A stretch of DNA of 62,032 nt, from NCBI GenBank assembly GCA_903821335.1, contig CAIJKV010000239.1, positions 1 through 62,032 of the forward strand, given 5' to 3'. Below, one piece after another: positions 16,712 to 25,222 of the stretch (position 1 is its first letter; each line of letters opens with the position of its first letter). The notes beneath the pieces were generated by a model. The model made no database searches. It was not told the origin of the DNA and saw only the letters and a program-made list of their open reading frames with translations. The stretch comes from an uncultured beta proteobacterium (lineage in GTDB: Bacteria; Pseudomonadota; Gammaproteobacteria; Burkholderiales; Burkholderiaceae_B). The position numbers and the translations under genes were made by a program.

Positions 16712-17895
16712 GCTTGGCTGACATCGGAGAGTCTGCCGAAAAAAGAATAGTCTATTGCGTTGCGTTAGCAGCATTTTTTTTTCAGTTTGAATCTTTTATG
16801 GTGGTCGTCGCCCTGCCGGATATGGCTCGTGAGATGCACGCATCAGCCCATGCGGTGTCCTATGTCATCAGCGGCCTTTTGTTTGGACTTGTAGCGGCCC
16901 TGGTTGGCGCTAGTTGGCTTGGTCAGCGATTGGGTTATTCACGCCTTTTTTTATCTGGCGCCTATATTGCGACGGTAGCGACATTTGCATGTGGAATAGC
17001 ACCTACATTATCCATACTGATCGGATGCCGAATTGTGCAGGGCATCGGTATTGGGGCAATTGTGGCAAGTAGCTATGCCCTACTTCCGCTCTGGGTCAAA
17101 TCAGATCGATTAGGGTGGGCGTTTGGGATGCTGTCTACCGGCGCGGGGACTGGCATGATTCTGGGCTTGCCTGTCGGAGGATTCATCGCATCCTGCCTAG
17201 AATGGCGCTGGCTATTTTTTGGAACCATTCCATTTCTACTGGGTTTAGCACTCTTTGCACGCTTCGCTATGCCGCCAGATCATCCCTTCACACATTCTAT
17301 TAGCGTTCACCGGACGCTCACAGATACTCTGAAATTGCCAAACTTTTTAACAGGCCTTCTGGTTCTTTTTGTTTTTCAAGGAGTGATGGCCGGGCTGCGT
17401 TTTTTAACGCCCTTTCTGCTTGAGGACCAGGGCAACGTTTCTCCAACGATGAGTAGTTTAATTTTCCTGTCCTATCCTCTTGGTTTTCTTTTGTTATCCT
17501 CATGGGCCGGTCGACAAGCAGACACCCATCCTCCTAAGAGACTGATGCTATATGCCACCTCCCTGAGTCTGATTGCTTGCTTGGTATATTTGTTGCTCAT
17601 GGATACTTGGGGGGTATGGCATTTTGCGGTGTTTTTACTCATACTGGGATCGGCCACAGGTTTATTTACAGCTCCAAATAATGTGGCGATCATCCGCGAC
17701 TTATCAGCATCAGAAATTCAAGTTGCATCTGCTCTGATTCCAATAACCTTGAACGCAAGTCTTTTGTTTGGTACGTTTAGTTTTGGTCTCTTATCCACAC
17801 AGAATGACCCAAGACTGGCATTGATTACTGGCATCGCAATGTTTGTCGGCATTATTTACACGGTCGCGCAACACTCAAGCCCGACCAGGACTTAA
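16708..17895 (+). CDS. MFS transporter coupled to an unknown enzyme-like protein
   Basis: 395 residues with about 12 hydrophobic segments. The start MSLADIGESAEKRIVYCVAL overlaps the upstream stop by 4 bases. Family features: the FQFESFMVVVALPDMAREM first helix (the D of motif D1), LGQRLGYSRLFLSG as motif A in a weak form, and IGCRIVQGIGIGAIVASSYA as motif B. The last loop and helices are complete. It belongs to the drug/metabolite exporter-like MFS group (DHA type) and is probably an exporter for a product or substrate of the upstream gene. A terminator-like repeat follows about 100 bases after the stop. Confidence 0.82.
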   Translation: MSLADIGESAEKRIVYCVALAAFFFQFESFMVVVALPDMAREMHASAHAVSYVISGLLFGLVAALVGASWLGQRLGYSRLFLSGAYIATVATFACGIAPTLSILIGCRIVQGIGIGAIVASSYALLPLWVKSDRLGWAFGMLSTGAGTGMILGLPVGGFIASCLEWRWLFFGTIPFLLGLALFARFAMPPDHPFTHSISVHRTLTDTLKLPNFLTGLLVLFVFQGVMAGLRFLTPFLLEDQGNVSPTMSSLIFLSYPLGFLLLSSWAGRQADTHPPKRLMLYATSLSLIACLVYLLLMDTWGVWHFAVFLLILGSATGLFTAPNNVAIIRDLSASEIQVASALIPITLNASLLFGTFSFGLLSTQNDPRLALITGIAMFVGIIYTVAQHSSPTRT

Positions 17896-17998
17896 TTAGA
17901 CTCTCGCACGAACTTGCTGGGATAGAATTAATCAACATTTCAATAAGAAAAATATTGAACAGAAGTGGCTCCAATCATTGTGCTGGCTTATGGTTGCG

Positions 17999-18044
17999 CC
18001 ACCAGTACCGCAAATCCCAACCTTCATCGGTTAGGATTTTTTTT
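17999..18044 (+). repeat. CCACCA-terminator repeat, copy 2
   Basis: It matches the block at 2181-2226 at 42 of 46 positions. The hairpin AATCCCAACC (18013-18022) / GGTTAGGATT (18029-18038) has one mismatch and a T run. It starts CCACCAGTACCGC, preceded by GCG, but no tRNA T-arm precedes it. It can terminate the MFS transcript and, with copy 1, flanks 15.8 kb of accessory genes in direct orientation. Confidence 0.75.
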
Positions 18045-18164
18045 GGCTGTTACCCGTCGGAGTTTGTCAACATAGTTGGTAAGATTTTGAGTTATGCGCC
18101 GATAGGGAGCAGACCCACTGCGGAACCAACTTCAAGTCAGCCCCATCGTGCTTGTCGGCCCAGG

Positions 18165-18743
18165 TCAGCCGAGAGCCGCCAACAACCCGTACACGTAGAG
18201 GTCACGGGCAGTCATCTCATCGAAGATTGACTGCAACAAGTTTTCTCCTGCAGGCCATCGCCCAAAGCCTGAGTCGACATTGATATGCCCTGCATTTTTC
18301 AGGCAAACCATTTCGCTCCCCCAGGCCCGCGCATACTTGCGCACCACATTGAGTGGGCAGTACGGATCGTTCGTGCTGCCAACAACAATGCTACGGTACG
18401 GCAGTAAAGCCTGAGGTACCGGTGCAAAATTGGCGAGTACTTCGTGCCGCAAGGGCTCGGCCGGCGCGACCAGAAGAGCACCGTGTATGCGCTTGGTCAC
18501 TTGTGAGGGCAAATGCGCCGTGGCGATGCAGCCAAGGCTATGTGCTGCGACGACAACTTTTCCAGGCTGATTCATGATCGTCTGCGCGATCGCATCCACC
18601 CATTCTGTTTTTTCAGGTGACTCCCAGTTTTTCTGCTGGACGCACACCGCTCCCGGCCACTGTTGAGCCATCAGGCTTTGCCAGTGACCGGGCCCGGAGT
18701 TCTGCCAGCCCGGGACAATAATCAGTGTTGGCACCTCAGACAT
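18165..18743 (-). CDS. RBBP9/YdeN-type serine hydrolase
   Basis: 192 residues starting MSEVPTLIIVPGWQNSGPGH, which matches RBBP9-like alpha/beta hydrolases (about 180-200 residues). The nucleophile elbow is AAHSLGC with Ser, the acid is in STNDPYCPL and the histidine in NAGHINVDSGFGRWP, so the catalytic triad is complete. The start lies 8 bases inside the end of the cysteine desulfurase gene, so this is the last gene of the encapsulin operon. Its role there is unknown; a link to sulfur or to shell cargo is only positional. Confidence 0.85.
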   Translation of the reverse strand: MSEVPTLIIVPGWQNSGPGHWQSLMAQQWPGAVCVQQKNWESPEKTEWVDAIAQTIMNQPGKVVVAAHSLGCIATAHLPSQVTKRIHGALLVAPAEPLRHEVLANFAPVPQALLPYRSIVVGSTNDPYCPLNVVRKYARAWGSEMVCLKNAGHINVDSGFGRWPAGENLLQSIFDEMTARDLYVYGLLAALG

Positions 18744-20364
18744 GACGCGAAGCACTCAGCTGCCTGACGACCGTGACAAAACGATCGACTTCTTCGCAGG
18801 TGTTGTAGAACGCCAGCGAAGGACGCACGGTTGCCTCAAGTCCGAAACGCCGCAAGATAGGTTGGGCACAATGGTGACCTGATCGCACCGCGATACCCTC
18901 CTGATTGAGCGCCTGACCAACTTCCACTGTCGTGTAGCCACTCAACACAAAGGACAGTACGCTGGCTTTGTCACGAGCGGTACCAACCAGGCGAACGCCA
19001 CGAATCGGGGTGAGTGCCTGCGTTGCATAGGCCAGGAGATCATGCTCGTAACGCGCGATGTTAACGAGTCCGACACGTTCGAGGTAATCGATTGCGGCGC
19101 CCAGCCCCACCGCATCGGCGATATTGCCCGTGCCCGCCTCGAACTTGTTGGGTGCCGGTTGAAACAGTGTGCGTTCAAAAGTCACATCCGCGATCATGTT
19201 TCCCCCACCCTGCCAGGGAGGCATGTCTTGCAGCAACTCACGACGGCCATACACCACGCCTATCCCTGTGGGTCCGAATATCTTGTGCCCGGAAAAAACA
19301 AAGAAATCAGCGCCCAGATCCTGGACATTCACACGCATATGACTGACCGACTGCGCACCATCAACCAGAACTTTTGCACCTGCCCGGTGCGCGAGATCGA
19401 CGATCTCCCTGACCGGCACCACTGTGCCCAGGGCATTTGATACCTGGGTGACAGCAACGATCCTGGTTCTGTCGTTCAACAGCTTCTTGTACTCTTCCAG
19501 CAAGACCTGACCGCTATCGTCGACCGGGATCACGCGAATGCGAGCACCTTTTTCCGCAGCAAGTTGCTGCCAGGGAACGATATTGGCGTGATGCTCGAGA
19601 TGCGACACGATGATTTCATCGCCCGCTCCAACATGCTTGGCACCCCAGGACTTGGCCACGAGATTGATGGCCTCAGTCGCACCGCGCACGAAGATGACTT
19701 CCTCCGGTGAAGAGGCGCCAAGAAAATTTCGGACTTTCTCCCGCGCGGCTTCATACGCATCGGTAGCGCGCGCCGCCAACTCGTGCGCCGCGCGATGAAT
19801 GTTCGAGTTTTCGTGGGCGTAGAAATAGCTGATGCGATCGATCACAGCTTGTGGCTTCTGTGTCGTTGCCGCATTATCAAACCAGACTAGCTGACGTCCG
19901 TTCACGCGCTCCTGCAATACGGGAAAATCCCGTCGAATCGCGTTGACATCAAACAACTGCTGACGCGATGCATCGGCGTGGGGAACCACACCAGCAAAGC
20001 TGTGCGGAGCAGGCGCAGCATCAATAAAATAGTAACTGGCCGTCCCGGTGGCAGGTGTCTGGGGTGCAGCGGCACTTGCGTTCGATCGTGGCGTCTGCGC
20101 CAGGAGTGCACGCAATTGCTCTGCACCCGGCAAACCGAATGGGCTTGCGCTCACGCGATCATCCGGCACCACGATCTGCGACGCATCAGCAGGCGCAGAA
20201 GCGCTGGCAGGCTGCAGGCTAATCGACGACTGATCGGGTGTGGGTGCGCGCCCACCGCCAGGCAACGTCGCGAAGAACTCACTCGCCAGTTTTGCCAGTG
20301 TCTGAATGTCCGGAAGCCCAGGCGGCAGGGCCAACGCGTTACTTGTAGGTGTCAGGATAGTCAT
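18736..20364 (-). CDS. Encapsulin cargo cysteine desulfurase (SufS-like, PLP)
   Basis: 542 residues. The start is set at MTILTPTSNALALPPGLP, 26 bases inside the end of the shell gene. The enzyme part (from about 140, FDVNAIRRDFPVLQER) is a class II SufS-type desulfurase: FDNAATTQKP, FSGHKIFGPTG with the PLP lysine, and the catalytic Cys in RSGHHCAQPILRRFG. It removes sulfur from cysteine to give alanine and an enzyme persulfide. Residues 1-140 are a Pro/Ala/Ser-rich disordered extension with two similar segments, PPGLPDIQTLAKLASEF (14-30) and PFGLPGAEQLRALLAQT (75-91), which I take as cargo-loading motifs. Such extensions are known to target cysteine desulfurase into family 2A encapsulins. 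Confidence 0.92.
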   Translation of the reverse strand: MTILTPTSNALALPPGLPDIQTLAKLASEFFATLPGGGRAPTPDQSSISLQPASASAPADASQIVVPDDRVSASPFGLPGAEQLRALLAQTPRSNASAAAPQTPATGTASYYFIDAAPAPHSFAGVVPHADASRQQLFDVNAIRRDFPVLQERVNGRQLVWFDNAATTQKPQAVIDRISYFYAHENSNIHRAAHELAARATDAYEAAREKVRNFLGASSPEEVIFVRGATEAINLVAKSWGAKHVGAGDEIIVSHLEHHANIVPWQQLAAEKGARIRVIPVDDSGQVLLEEYKKLLNDRTRIVAVTQVSNALGTVVPVREIVDLAHRAGAKVLVDGAQSVSHMRVNVQDLGADFFVFSGHKIFGPTGIGVVYGRRELLQDMPPWQGGGNMIADVTFERTLFQPAPNKFEAGTGNIADAVGLGAAIDYLERVGLVNIARYEHDLLAYATQALTPIRGVRLVGTARDKASVLSFVLSGYTTVEVGQALNQEGIAVRSGHHCAQPILRRFGLEATVRPSLAFYNTCEEVDRFVTVVRQLSASRHV

Positions 20365-21268
20365 GGAATTTACCGATTTCAACATCTTCAAGGACAGCCA
20401 GCGCATCTTCAGACTGCACCACCAACGAGCAATACAGACTGATCAGGTATGAGGCGATTGCGCTTCGGCTGATCCCCATGAACCGCACTGACAAACCGGG
20501 GCTTTGCTCACCGGCCAGGCCAGGCTGATAAAGGCCGACCACACCCTGGCGTTTTTCCCCAACGCGGATCAGCAGGATTTTGGTCTTTCCATCGGCGACG
20601 GGCACCTTATCGCTGGGGATAAGGGGGATGCCACGCCAGGTCAGGAACTGCGCGCCAAAAAGACTGACAGTCGGTGGCGGCACACCACGACGCGTGCACT
20701 CGCGTCCAAAAGCGGCGATCGCCAACGGATGTGTCAGGAAAAATGCTGGCTCTTTCCAGACCTTGGTCAGCAATTCATCCAAATCATCCGGTGTGGGAGC
20801 ACCCGTCAGAGGATAGACAATCTGCTCAGGTGCAACGTTGGCGAGCAAGCCGTAGTCCGGATTATTGATGAGCTCGCTTTCCTGCCGTTCCTTGATCGTC
20901 TCGATCGTCAGGCGGAGTTGTTCCTTGATCTGGTCATGGGGACTGTTATAGAGGTCACTCACGCGCGTGTGCACGTCGAGCACGGTGGACACCGCATTCA
21001 GAAAATATTCCCGCGGCTTGTCCTCATAGTCCACAAACGTCTGTGGAAGCTCTGATTCGTCACGCTTGGCGCAGGCGACCAGAACATCCTGTGGATTCTT
21101 GACTTTGTTCAGGCGATAGATGCCCGCCTCGACTGGCGACCACTGAAGCAGATGCACCAGCCACCGCGGACTGATCGTTGACAAAACGGGCGTTGTTTTA
21201 GTGGCGTTGGCCAACTGACGGGCGGCATTATCGCTAAGCGCCAATTGACCCGGAATGACTTCAGACAT
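20339..21268 (-). CDS. srpI: Family 2A encapsulin shell protein (SrpI-like)
   Basis: 309 residues, the normal length for family 2A shells. HK97-fold signs: an N-terminal arm (NAARQLANATKTTPVLSTIS), SPRWLVHLLQWSPVEAGIYR, the long spine helix with YFLNAVSTVLDVHTRVSDLY, and the C-terminal GISRSAIASYLISLYCSLVV. SrpI homologues self-assemble into nanocompartments that enclose a cysteine desulfurase and are induced by sulfur shortage in cyanobacteria. The cargo gene follows with a 26-base overlap, and serine acetyltransferase precedes it, which fits cysteine supply to a sequestered sulfur-releasing enzyme. No cyclic-nucleotide-binding insert (family 2B) is present. Confidence 0.94.
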   Translation of the reverse strand: MSEVIPGQLALSDNAARQLANATKTTPVLSTISPRWLVHLLQWSPVEAGIYRLNKVKNPQDVLVACAKRDESELPQTFVDYEDKPREYFLNAVSTVLDVHTRVSDLYNSPHDQIKEQLRLTIETIKERQESELINNPDYGLLANVAPEQIVYPLTGAPTPDDLDELLTKVWKEPAFFLTHPLAIAAFGRECTRRGVPPPTVSLFGAQFLTWRGIPLIPSDKVPVADGKTKILLIRVGEKRQGVVGLYQPGLAGEQSPGLSVRFMGISRSAIASYLISLYCSLVVQSEDALAVLEDVEIGKFHDYPDTYK

Positions 21269-21326
21269 GAAAACCTCTCTCTGGCTAGGGGGTGGTAATG
21301 CAGTGATTGATCAACGTTAAATTTGG

Positions 21327-22274
21327 TTAGGTAGCCTGGCGTGAATGCGCCTGCGTAATGTGGGCACCGGGTGCTACGTCGTGGGTAACCCAGACATTCC
21401 CTCCGATTGAGGCGCCGCGGCCCAGCGTGACGCGCCCGAGTACCGTCGCCCCCGCAAAAATGACCACATCGTCCTCAACGATCGGGTGACGCGCCAGCCC
21501 TTTGACAGGATGACCAGCGTCGTCCGTGGGAAAGCTGCGAGCACCAAGCGTCACGGCTTGATAAATGCGGACGTTTGCGCCGATCACTGCCGTTTCCCCA
21601 ATCACGACACCTGTGCCATGATCGATAAATAGTCCCGCACCGATGGTCGCCCCAGGATGAATGTCAATCCCGGTATGACCGTGTGCAAGTTCGGCAACCA
21701 CCCTGGCCAGCAAGGGCACACCAAGCTTGTACAAACGATGTGCCACGCGATGGTGAATCATGGCGTGTATGCCCGGGTAGCAGAGCAGGACTTCGTCCAC
21801 ACTACGCGCCGCCGGATCGCCAGCAAAAGCAGCCGTCACGTCGCTATCGAGCAGCGTACGTATGCCCACCAGGGATTCAGAAAATTCACGAATGATTTTC
21901 AGAGTCTGTTTTTCAAGCTGTGATGGATCAACTGACGCCAGATGCCGTACCTGATAATTCAGTTCAAGTCGAACCTGGCCGAGCAGACCATGCAGGACAG
22001 TATTGAGCGTATGGCCGACGTAATAGTCTTCGCTTTCGTGGCGCAGATCCGGTGGCCCCAGCCGCATCGGGAACAACGCGCCACGCAGTCCTTCCATGAT
22101 CGCAGTCAGCGCATCACGTGATGGGAGTTCGCGACCGCCCACCTCAGTCGATCGTTGTTGCGCCAGTCGCCAACGCTGGCGCACCTGCGCGAGCGCTGCG
22201 ACCACGCCGTCAAGATCAAACACGGCTGCAGGTTCGACCGATGATGCCCGTTGCGGCATTAGAAAAGCATCCAT
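21327..22274 (-). CDS. Serine O-acetyltransferase (EpsC/CysE type)
   Basis: 315 residues. It transfers acetyl from acetyl-CoA to serine, the first step of cysteine synthesis. The C-terminal left-handed beta-helix shows hexapeptide repeats, including HPGATIGAGLFIDHGTGVVI, GETAVIG and the IVEDDVVIFAGATVLG turns; the catalytic His of DIHPGA and DHGTG are intact. The N-terminal helical region (DALTAIMEGLRGALFPMRLG, YYVGHTLNTVLHGLLGQV) is that of the long EpsC form commonly found with family 2A encapsulins. It is 12 bases after the rhodanese gene; GGGG lies upstream of the ATG. No PLP synthase (CysK) is in the operon. Confidence 0.9.
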   Translation of the reverse strand: MDAFLMPQRASSVEPAAVFDLDGVVAALAQVRQRWRLAQQRSTEVGGRELPSRDALTAIMEGLRGALFPMRLGPPDLRHESEDYYVGHTLNTVLHGLLGQVRLELNYQVRHLASVDPSQLEKQTLKIIREFSESLVGIRTLLDSDVTAAFAGDPAARSVDEVLLCYPGIHAMIHHRVAHRLYKLGVPLLARVVAELAHGHTGIDIHPGATIGAGLFIDHGTGVVIGETAVIGANVRIYQAVTLGARSFPTDDAGHPVKGLARHPIVEDDVVIFAGATVLGRVTLGRGASIGGNVWVTHDVAPGAHITQAHSRQAT

Positions 22275-22286
22275 GATGATCCCCGC

Positions 22287-22754
22287 TTAGTCCTGCACCC
22301 AGGGCAGCCGGTTATATCGCCAACCATCCTGCCCCCCTCGATGCTGTTGTGCATCAAGATTGCCCTCAAAGCCATCCAGCACATTGAAGACGTTGGCGAA
22401 TCCGACCTTGGAGGCAGCCTCGGCGGCTTGCGCCGAGCGCTTGCCACTGCGACACAACAGCAAGATGGTTGCGTCTTTGCCAACCTTTGCCTCGAGTTCA
22501 CGCACGAAACGCGGATTGCGGGTCAGGCTTGTTCCAGTTGCCCACGCCACATGAACGCTGCCGGGGACATGACCTACAAATTTGCGTTCTTCGGCGCAGC
22601 GCACATCGACCAACTGGGCCTGACCTGAAGAGAACAGATCCCACGCCAGGCGAGGCGGAACATTGCCGGCGTATGACAAGCCACCTGCTAGCCCTACCGC
22701 ACGCGCGGCTTCGACGGAACCTGACAAATCGTTGGATATATTCGTATCAGTCAT
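22287..22754 (-). CDS. Rhodanese-like sulfurtransferase
   Basis: 155 residues, single rhodanese domain. VPPRLAWDLFSSGQAQLVDV is the usual beginning, GHVPGSVHVAW is the conserved turn, and the active site is LLCRSGKRSAQAA with catalytic Cys in a CRSGKR loop. It would accept sulfane sulfur, plausibly from the encapsulated desulfurase, as a persulfide. It is the first gene of the encapsulin operon, and its upstream region carries the 23-bp motif described at 22859. No signal peptide, so cytoplasmic. Confidence 0.9.
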   Translation of the reverse strand: MTDTNISNDLSGSVEAARAVGLAGGLSYAGNVPPRLAWDLFSSGQAQLVDVRCAEERKFVGHVPGSVHVAWATGTSLTRNPRFVRELEAKVGKDATILLLCRSGKRSAQAAEAASKVGFANVFNVLDGFEGNLDAQQHRGGQDGWRYNRLPWVQD

Positions 22755-23225
22755 TGCTCATGCACCTTGTTTTTTTATATGGTAAAGATGCAATGACCGA
22801 TATCAAACGAAAAAAAAGTACTAAGAATATGGCATGGTCAGGTTATAAAAATATGCAAGATATGCAAATAGAAATTTCATCTATTGCATTCACGCATATT
22901 CAATCATTTGGTTGACCAGCGAGAAAAAACGTTTTGATCGATCGCGCGGATCGTTCAAGACAATGAACCAGAGCAACAGCTTTGCGCCCGCGAGTTATGC
23001 GTTCACAACATGTCTTTATGAAGACAATCCGAATAAGAAAACAATTAACAAATCGTTTTCGCACCAGGTGCGATATGAGAGCCTGATCTCTTCGATCAGG
23101 CATGCAGGGAATTTCATGGTGTGTGTCTGGCTTGACCACGCGCCATGGAGCCACAATGTCTATACCCTCGCATCCACCAGCGACCCTGAGGACTGTCATC
23201 CAATACGCGCGAATTTATCATCCTG
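22755..23225. other. Intergenic region upstream of the encapsulin operon
   Basis: The first ~160 bases are strikingly AT-rich and should hold the minus-strand promoter of the encapsulin operon. Frames on both strands in the remaining part (for example 22912-23295 plus) show no domain or ribosome binding site. No terminator with a T run was clear for the Bug gene. Confidence 0.5.
22859..22881. promoter_or_regulatory. Shared 23-bp motif, copy C
   Basis: GATATGCAAAT, three variable bases, then AA-A/T-TTCATC, with 19 of 23 positions identical among three copies (here, 24812-24834, and minus-strand 35692-35714). This copy lies 105 bp upstream of the rhodanese start and is flanked by an imperfect dyad, ATGCAAATAG ... 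CTATTGCAT. Confidence 0.5.
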
Positions 23226-24215
23226 TCAGAGGAGACCTTGCGTCGTGATCTTGCGCTCTGCGACCAGCTTGGTCCAGCGCGTCTTTTCTGCTTGAACGAA
23301 GGCGGAAAAATTTTGCGTGAATTCAGGAATCTCAGCACTCATCGCCTCATAACGCTGTATCACACCCGGTTTGCGCAACGACTGACTGACCTCTGCAGCA
23401 ATGCGGTCACGAACGGCTTCTGGCGTGCCTGCCGGCGCCAACAGACCGTTCCAGGGAAGTACGATGGCCTTGGAATAGCCCGCCTCGGCGAGCGTGGGAA
23501 TCTCTGGCAAGGCTTTGAGACGCTGATGAGATACCACTGCGAGCGCGCGCAGCTTGCCAGTCTGAATATGGGGTAAGGCCAGTGCCGTGGTCAGATAGGC
23601 AAATTGAAGTTGACCGTTGATCAGGTCGACAAGGAAAGGCGGTTGCCCCTTGTAGTTCACCTGCACGAGATCCACGCCGGATTCCTGCATGAAAAGTTCC
23701 AACCCAAGATGGTTGGAACTGCCAACACCAGGGTTGGGTGTATTGAATTTTCCAGGATAATTCCTGGCTAACTGGACGAACTCCTCAAGCGATGTCGCAG
23801 GCGATGAGGCTGGGACAACCAGCAGGTTCGGTGGCGAGCCAATCCCCACGATCGGATCAAAGTCCTGCGTGGCATAGCGCGAGGCTTTATCGATCAGCGG
23901 ATTAATGACAACAAACATCGAGCCAACCAGCAAGGTGTAGCCGTCAGGTTTGGCGTGTTTGACGAGATCGGCCCCAATGTTCCCATTGGCTCCGGCACGG
24001 TTTTCAACCACGATGGGTTGGTCCCAGCGCTGAGCGACATCGTCGGCGATGATGCGAGCCGCCACGTCCACAACGCCACCTGCGGGATAAGGCACGATCA
24101 GCTTGACCGGACGTTGCGGAAAGGTGCCAGCGCGGGCAATCAAGGGCAAGCCACCGAGCAGGCCAACACCAGCAAGCGCGGCAAGAATTTTTCTACGTTG
24201 AGGGATATGTTGCAT
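23226..24215 (-). CDS. Bug-family tripartite tricarboxylate receptor (periplasmic)
   Basis: 329 residues from MQHIPQRRKILAALAGVGLL; AAGGAG lies 7 bases upstream. The twin-arginine-like QRRKILAALAG and hydrophobic stretch form the signal, cut near GLPLIARA. The mature part begins FPQRPVKLIVPYPAGGVVDV and has VVENRAGANGNIGADL, both Bug hallmarks. The gene follows the NTF2-like gene by 14 bases, so it is the second gene of a two-gene operon. It sits next to the sulfur-linked encapsulin operon, which hints at an organosulfur ligand, but that is inference only. Confidence 0.88.
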   Translation of the reverse strand: MQHIPQRRKILAALAGVGLLGGLPLIARAGTFPQRPVKLIVPYPAGGVVDVAARIIADDVAQRWDQPIVVENRAGANGNIGADLVKHAKPDGYTLLVGSMFVVINPLIDKASRYATQDFDPIVGIGSPPNLLVVPASSPATSLEEFVQLARNYPGKFNTPNPGVGSSNHLGLELFMQESGVDLVQVNYKGQPPFLVDLINGQLQFAYLTTALALPHIQTGKLRALAVVSHQRLKALPEIPTLAEAGYSKAIVLPWNGLLAPAGTPEAVRDRIAAEVSQSLRKPGVIQRYEAMSAEIPEFTQNFSAFVQAEKTRWTKLVAERKITTQGLL

Positions 24216-24229
24216 AGGTTCTCCTTGCC

Positions 24230-24721
24230 TCAGAAGGCAGCGCCGTTGATCGCGATTCCGGCATAGCTCGAGCGTGACTGAACGCCCCAGTGCCCGTCCT
24301 GCAGGGTCACCACATAGAGTGCCTGGTACGAGCTGATCGGTTGGTGCGCTGCGTTGTAGCGTGTGAACTGAAGCGCGAAATGTGCTTTGTCCGGGCCAGC
24401 CTGAATGGGCTTGATCCAGTCCCAACGCGTATAGGCCCAACCTGTCGCTGCAAAGTCCTCAAGATTGTTGGTGGCGGCGTAGTCGGTGGCTGTCTGCCAG
24501 AGCTGCACTTGGCCGGCTGTCAGGCGAACATGGGGAAAATTCAACGTTTGTGCCCAGCTACTTGCGTCACGAGAGTTAAACGTAGACATGAATTGGGCAA
24601 GCACGTCATAGCCGGCCTGCACCGCAACCTGACTGGCCGCATCCTGAATGCCCAGAGAGGAAAGGAGCAGATCAACACTCTCTGGAGTGAAAGCGGGCAC
24701 TGCGTTTGGGGTGATAGTCAT
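24230..24721 (-). CDS. NTF2-like (SnoaL/ketosteroid-isomerase fold) protein
   Basis: 163 residues from MTITPNAVPAFTPESVD, chosen because AGAGGA lies upstream; a longer start at 24748 has no binding site. Conserved features of the NTF2-like fold are seen: an N-terminal helix with FMSTFNSRDASSWAQTLNFP, FAATGWAYTRWDWI, and the paired strands FALQFTRYNA and QALYVVTLQDGHWGVQSRSS. Such proteins bind or isomerise small molecules. It is translated before the Bug receptor and may act on the same imported compound. Upstream lies the 23-bp motif copy A. Confidence 0.7.
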   Translation of the reverse strand: MTITPNAVPAFTPESVDLLLSSLGIQDAASQVAVQAGYDVLAQFMSTFNSRDASSWAQTLNFPHVRLTAGQVQLWQTATDYAATNNLEDFAATGWAYTRWDWIKPIQAGPDKAHFALQFTRYNAAHQPISSYQALYVVTLQDGHWGVQSRSSYAGIAINGAAF

Positions 24722-24803
24722 TAAACCGTCCTCTTGAGTATTGCTCAAGTTTAAGTAGACGATTACCGATTACAAAATATTGATTCCGAGTTTAGATATA
24801 GCG

Positions 24804-24890
24804 AGGCTCCGGATATGCAAATGCGAAATTCATCGTTCTCTTTCATGAGCCACTCGTGCAAAGTGGGAAATTATGGGTAACGCATCTGAA
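24804..24890 (+). repeat. Shared ~85-bp block, copy A (contains 23-bp motif)
   Basis: The block beginning GCGAGGCTCCGGATATGC and running to about 24890 aligns with the minus-strand sequence at 35640-35727. The 23-bp motif at 24812-24834 is included. Past the motif the two copies differ only by substitutions, often in third codon positions, and a frame reading KFIV(L)F(H)EPLVQ is conserved, so it may be a degraded gene copy rather than only a regulatory site. Confidence 0.6.
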
Positions 24891-25214
24891 CCGGCTGCAA
24901 CGGATGAAAAAAATATATGTTTGTCTACGGATGTCTTGCGATGGGGCATCTGGTTTTCAAATCAGCGCTTATGCAATGCACTCTGTCATTCATCAGGTCT
25001 GGCTGAAATGATTCTCGCACTGACAGGTTGTTCAGAAATACGTTCTCAGTCATCCGCACTGATTCGCCATACGATCAACGCAATCAAAGCACGGGGTATC
25101 CCTGTGGTTGAGACGGGCTTATACGATTTTTCTTCGGAAGACCTATTTAGTTGCAATACACGCACCCAGTCTGTTGAAAACTTCGAAAACGAATTCGATC
25201 GGCACGCGCCATAG
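24873..25214 (+). CDS. Hypothetical protein (overlaps shared block A)
   Basis: 113 residues from MGNASEPAATDEKN. No domain, signal peptide or membrane segment is recognised. Composition is protein-like in the middle (AEMILALTGCSEIRSQSS, INAIKARGIPVVETGLYDF), but the beginning lies in repeat block A, where another frame seems the conserved one. Only GTGGGA precedes the ATG. It could be a rearranged remnant. The following gene starts 8 bases later. Confidence 0.35.
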   Translation: MGNASEPAATDEKNICLSTDVLRWGIWFSNQRLCNALCHSSGLAEMILALTGCSEIRSQSSALIRHTINAIKARGIPVVETGLYDFSSEDLFSCNTRTQSVENFENEFDRHAP

Positions 25215-25222
25215 TCATCGTC

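Noticed and set aside
17985..18010. tRNA gene ending in GCGCCACCA
   Set aside because: No T-arm, anticodon arm or pairing 5' acceptor strand upstream.
22912..23295. 127-residue plus-strand frame
   Set aside because: No ribosome binding site or domain; it runs into the Bug gene on the other strand.
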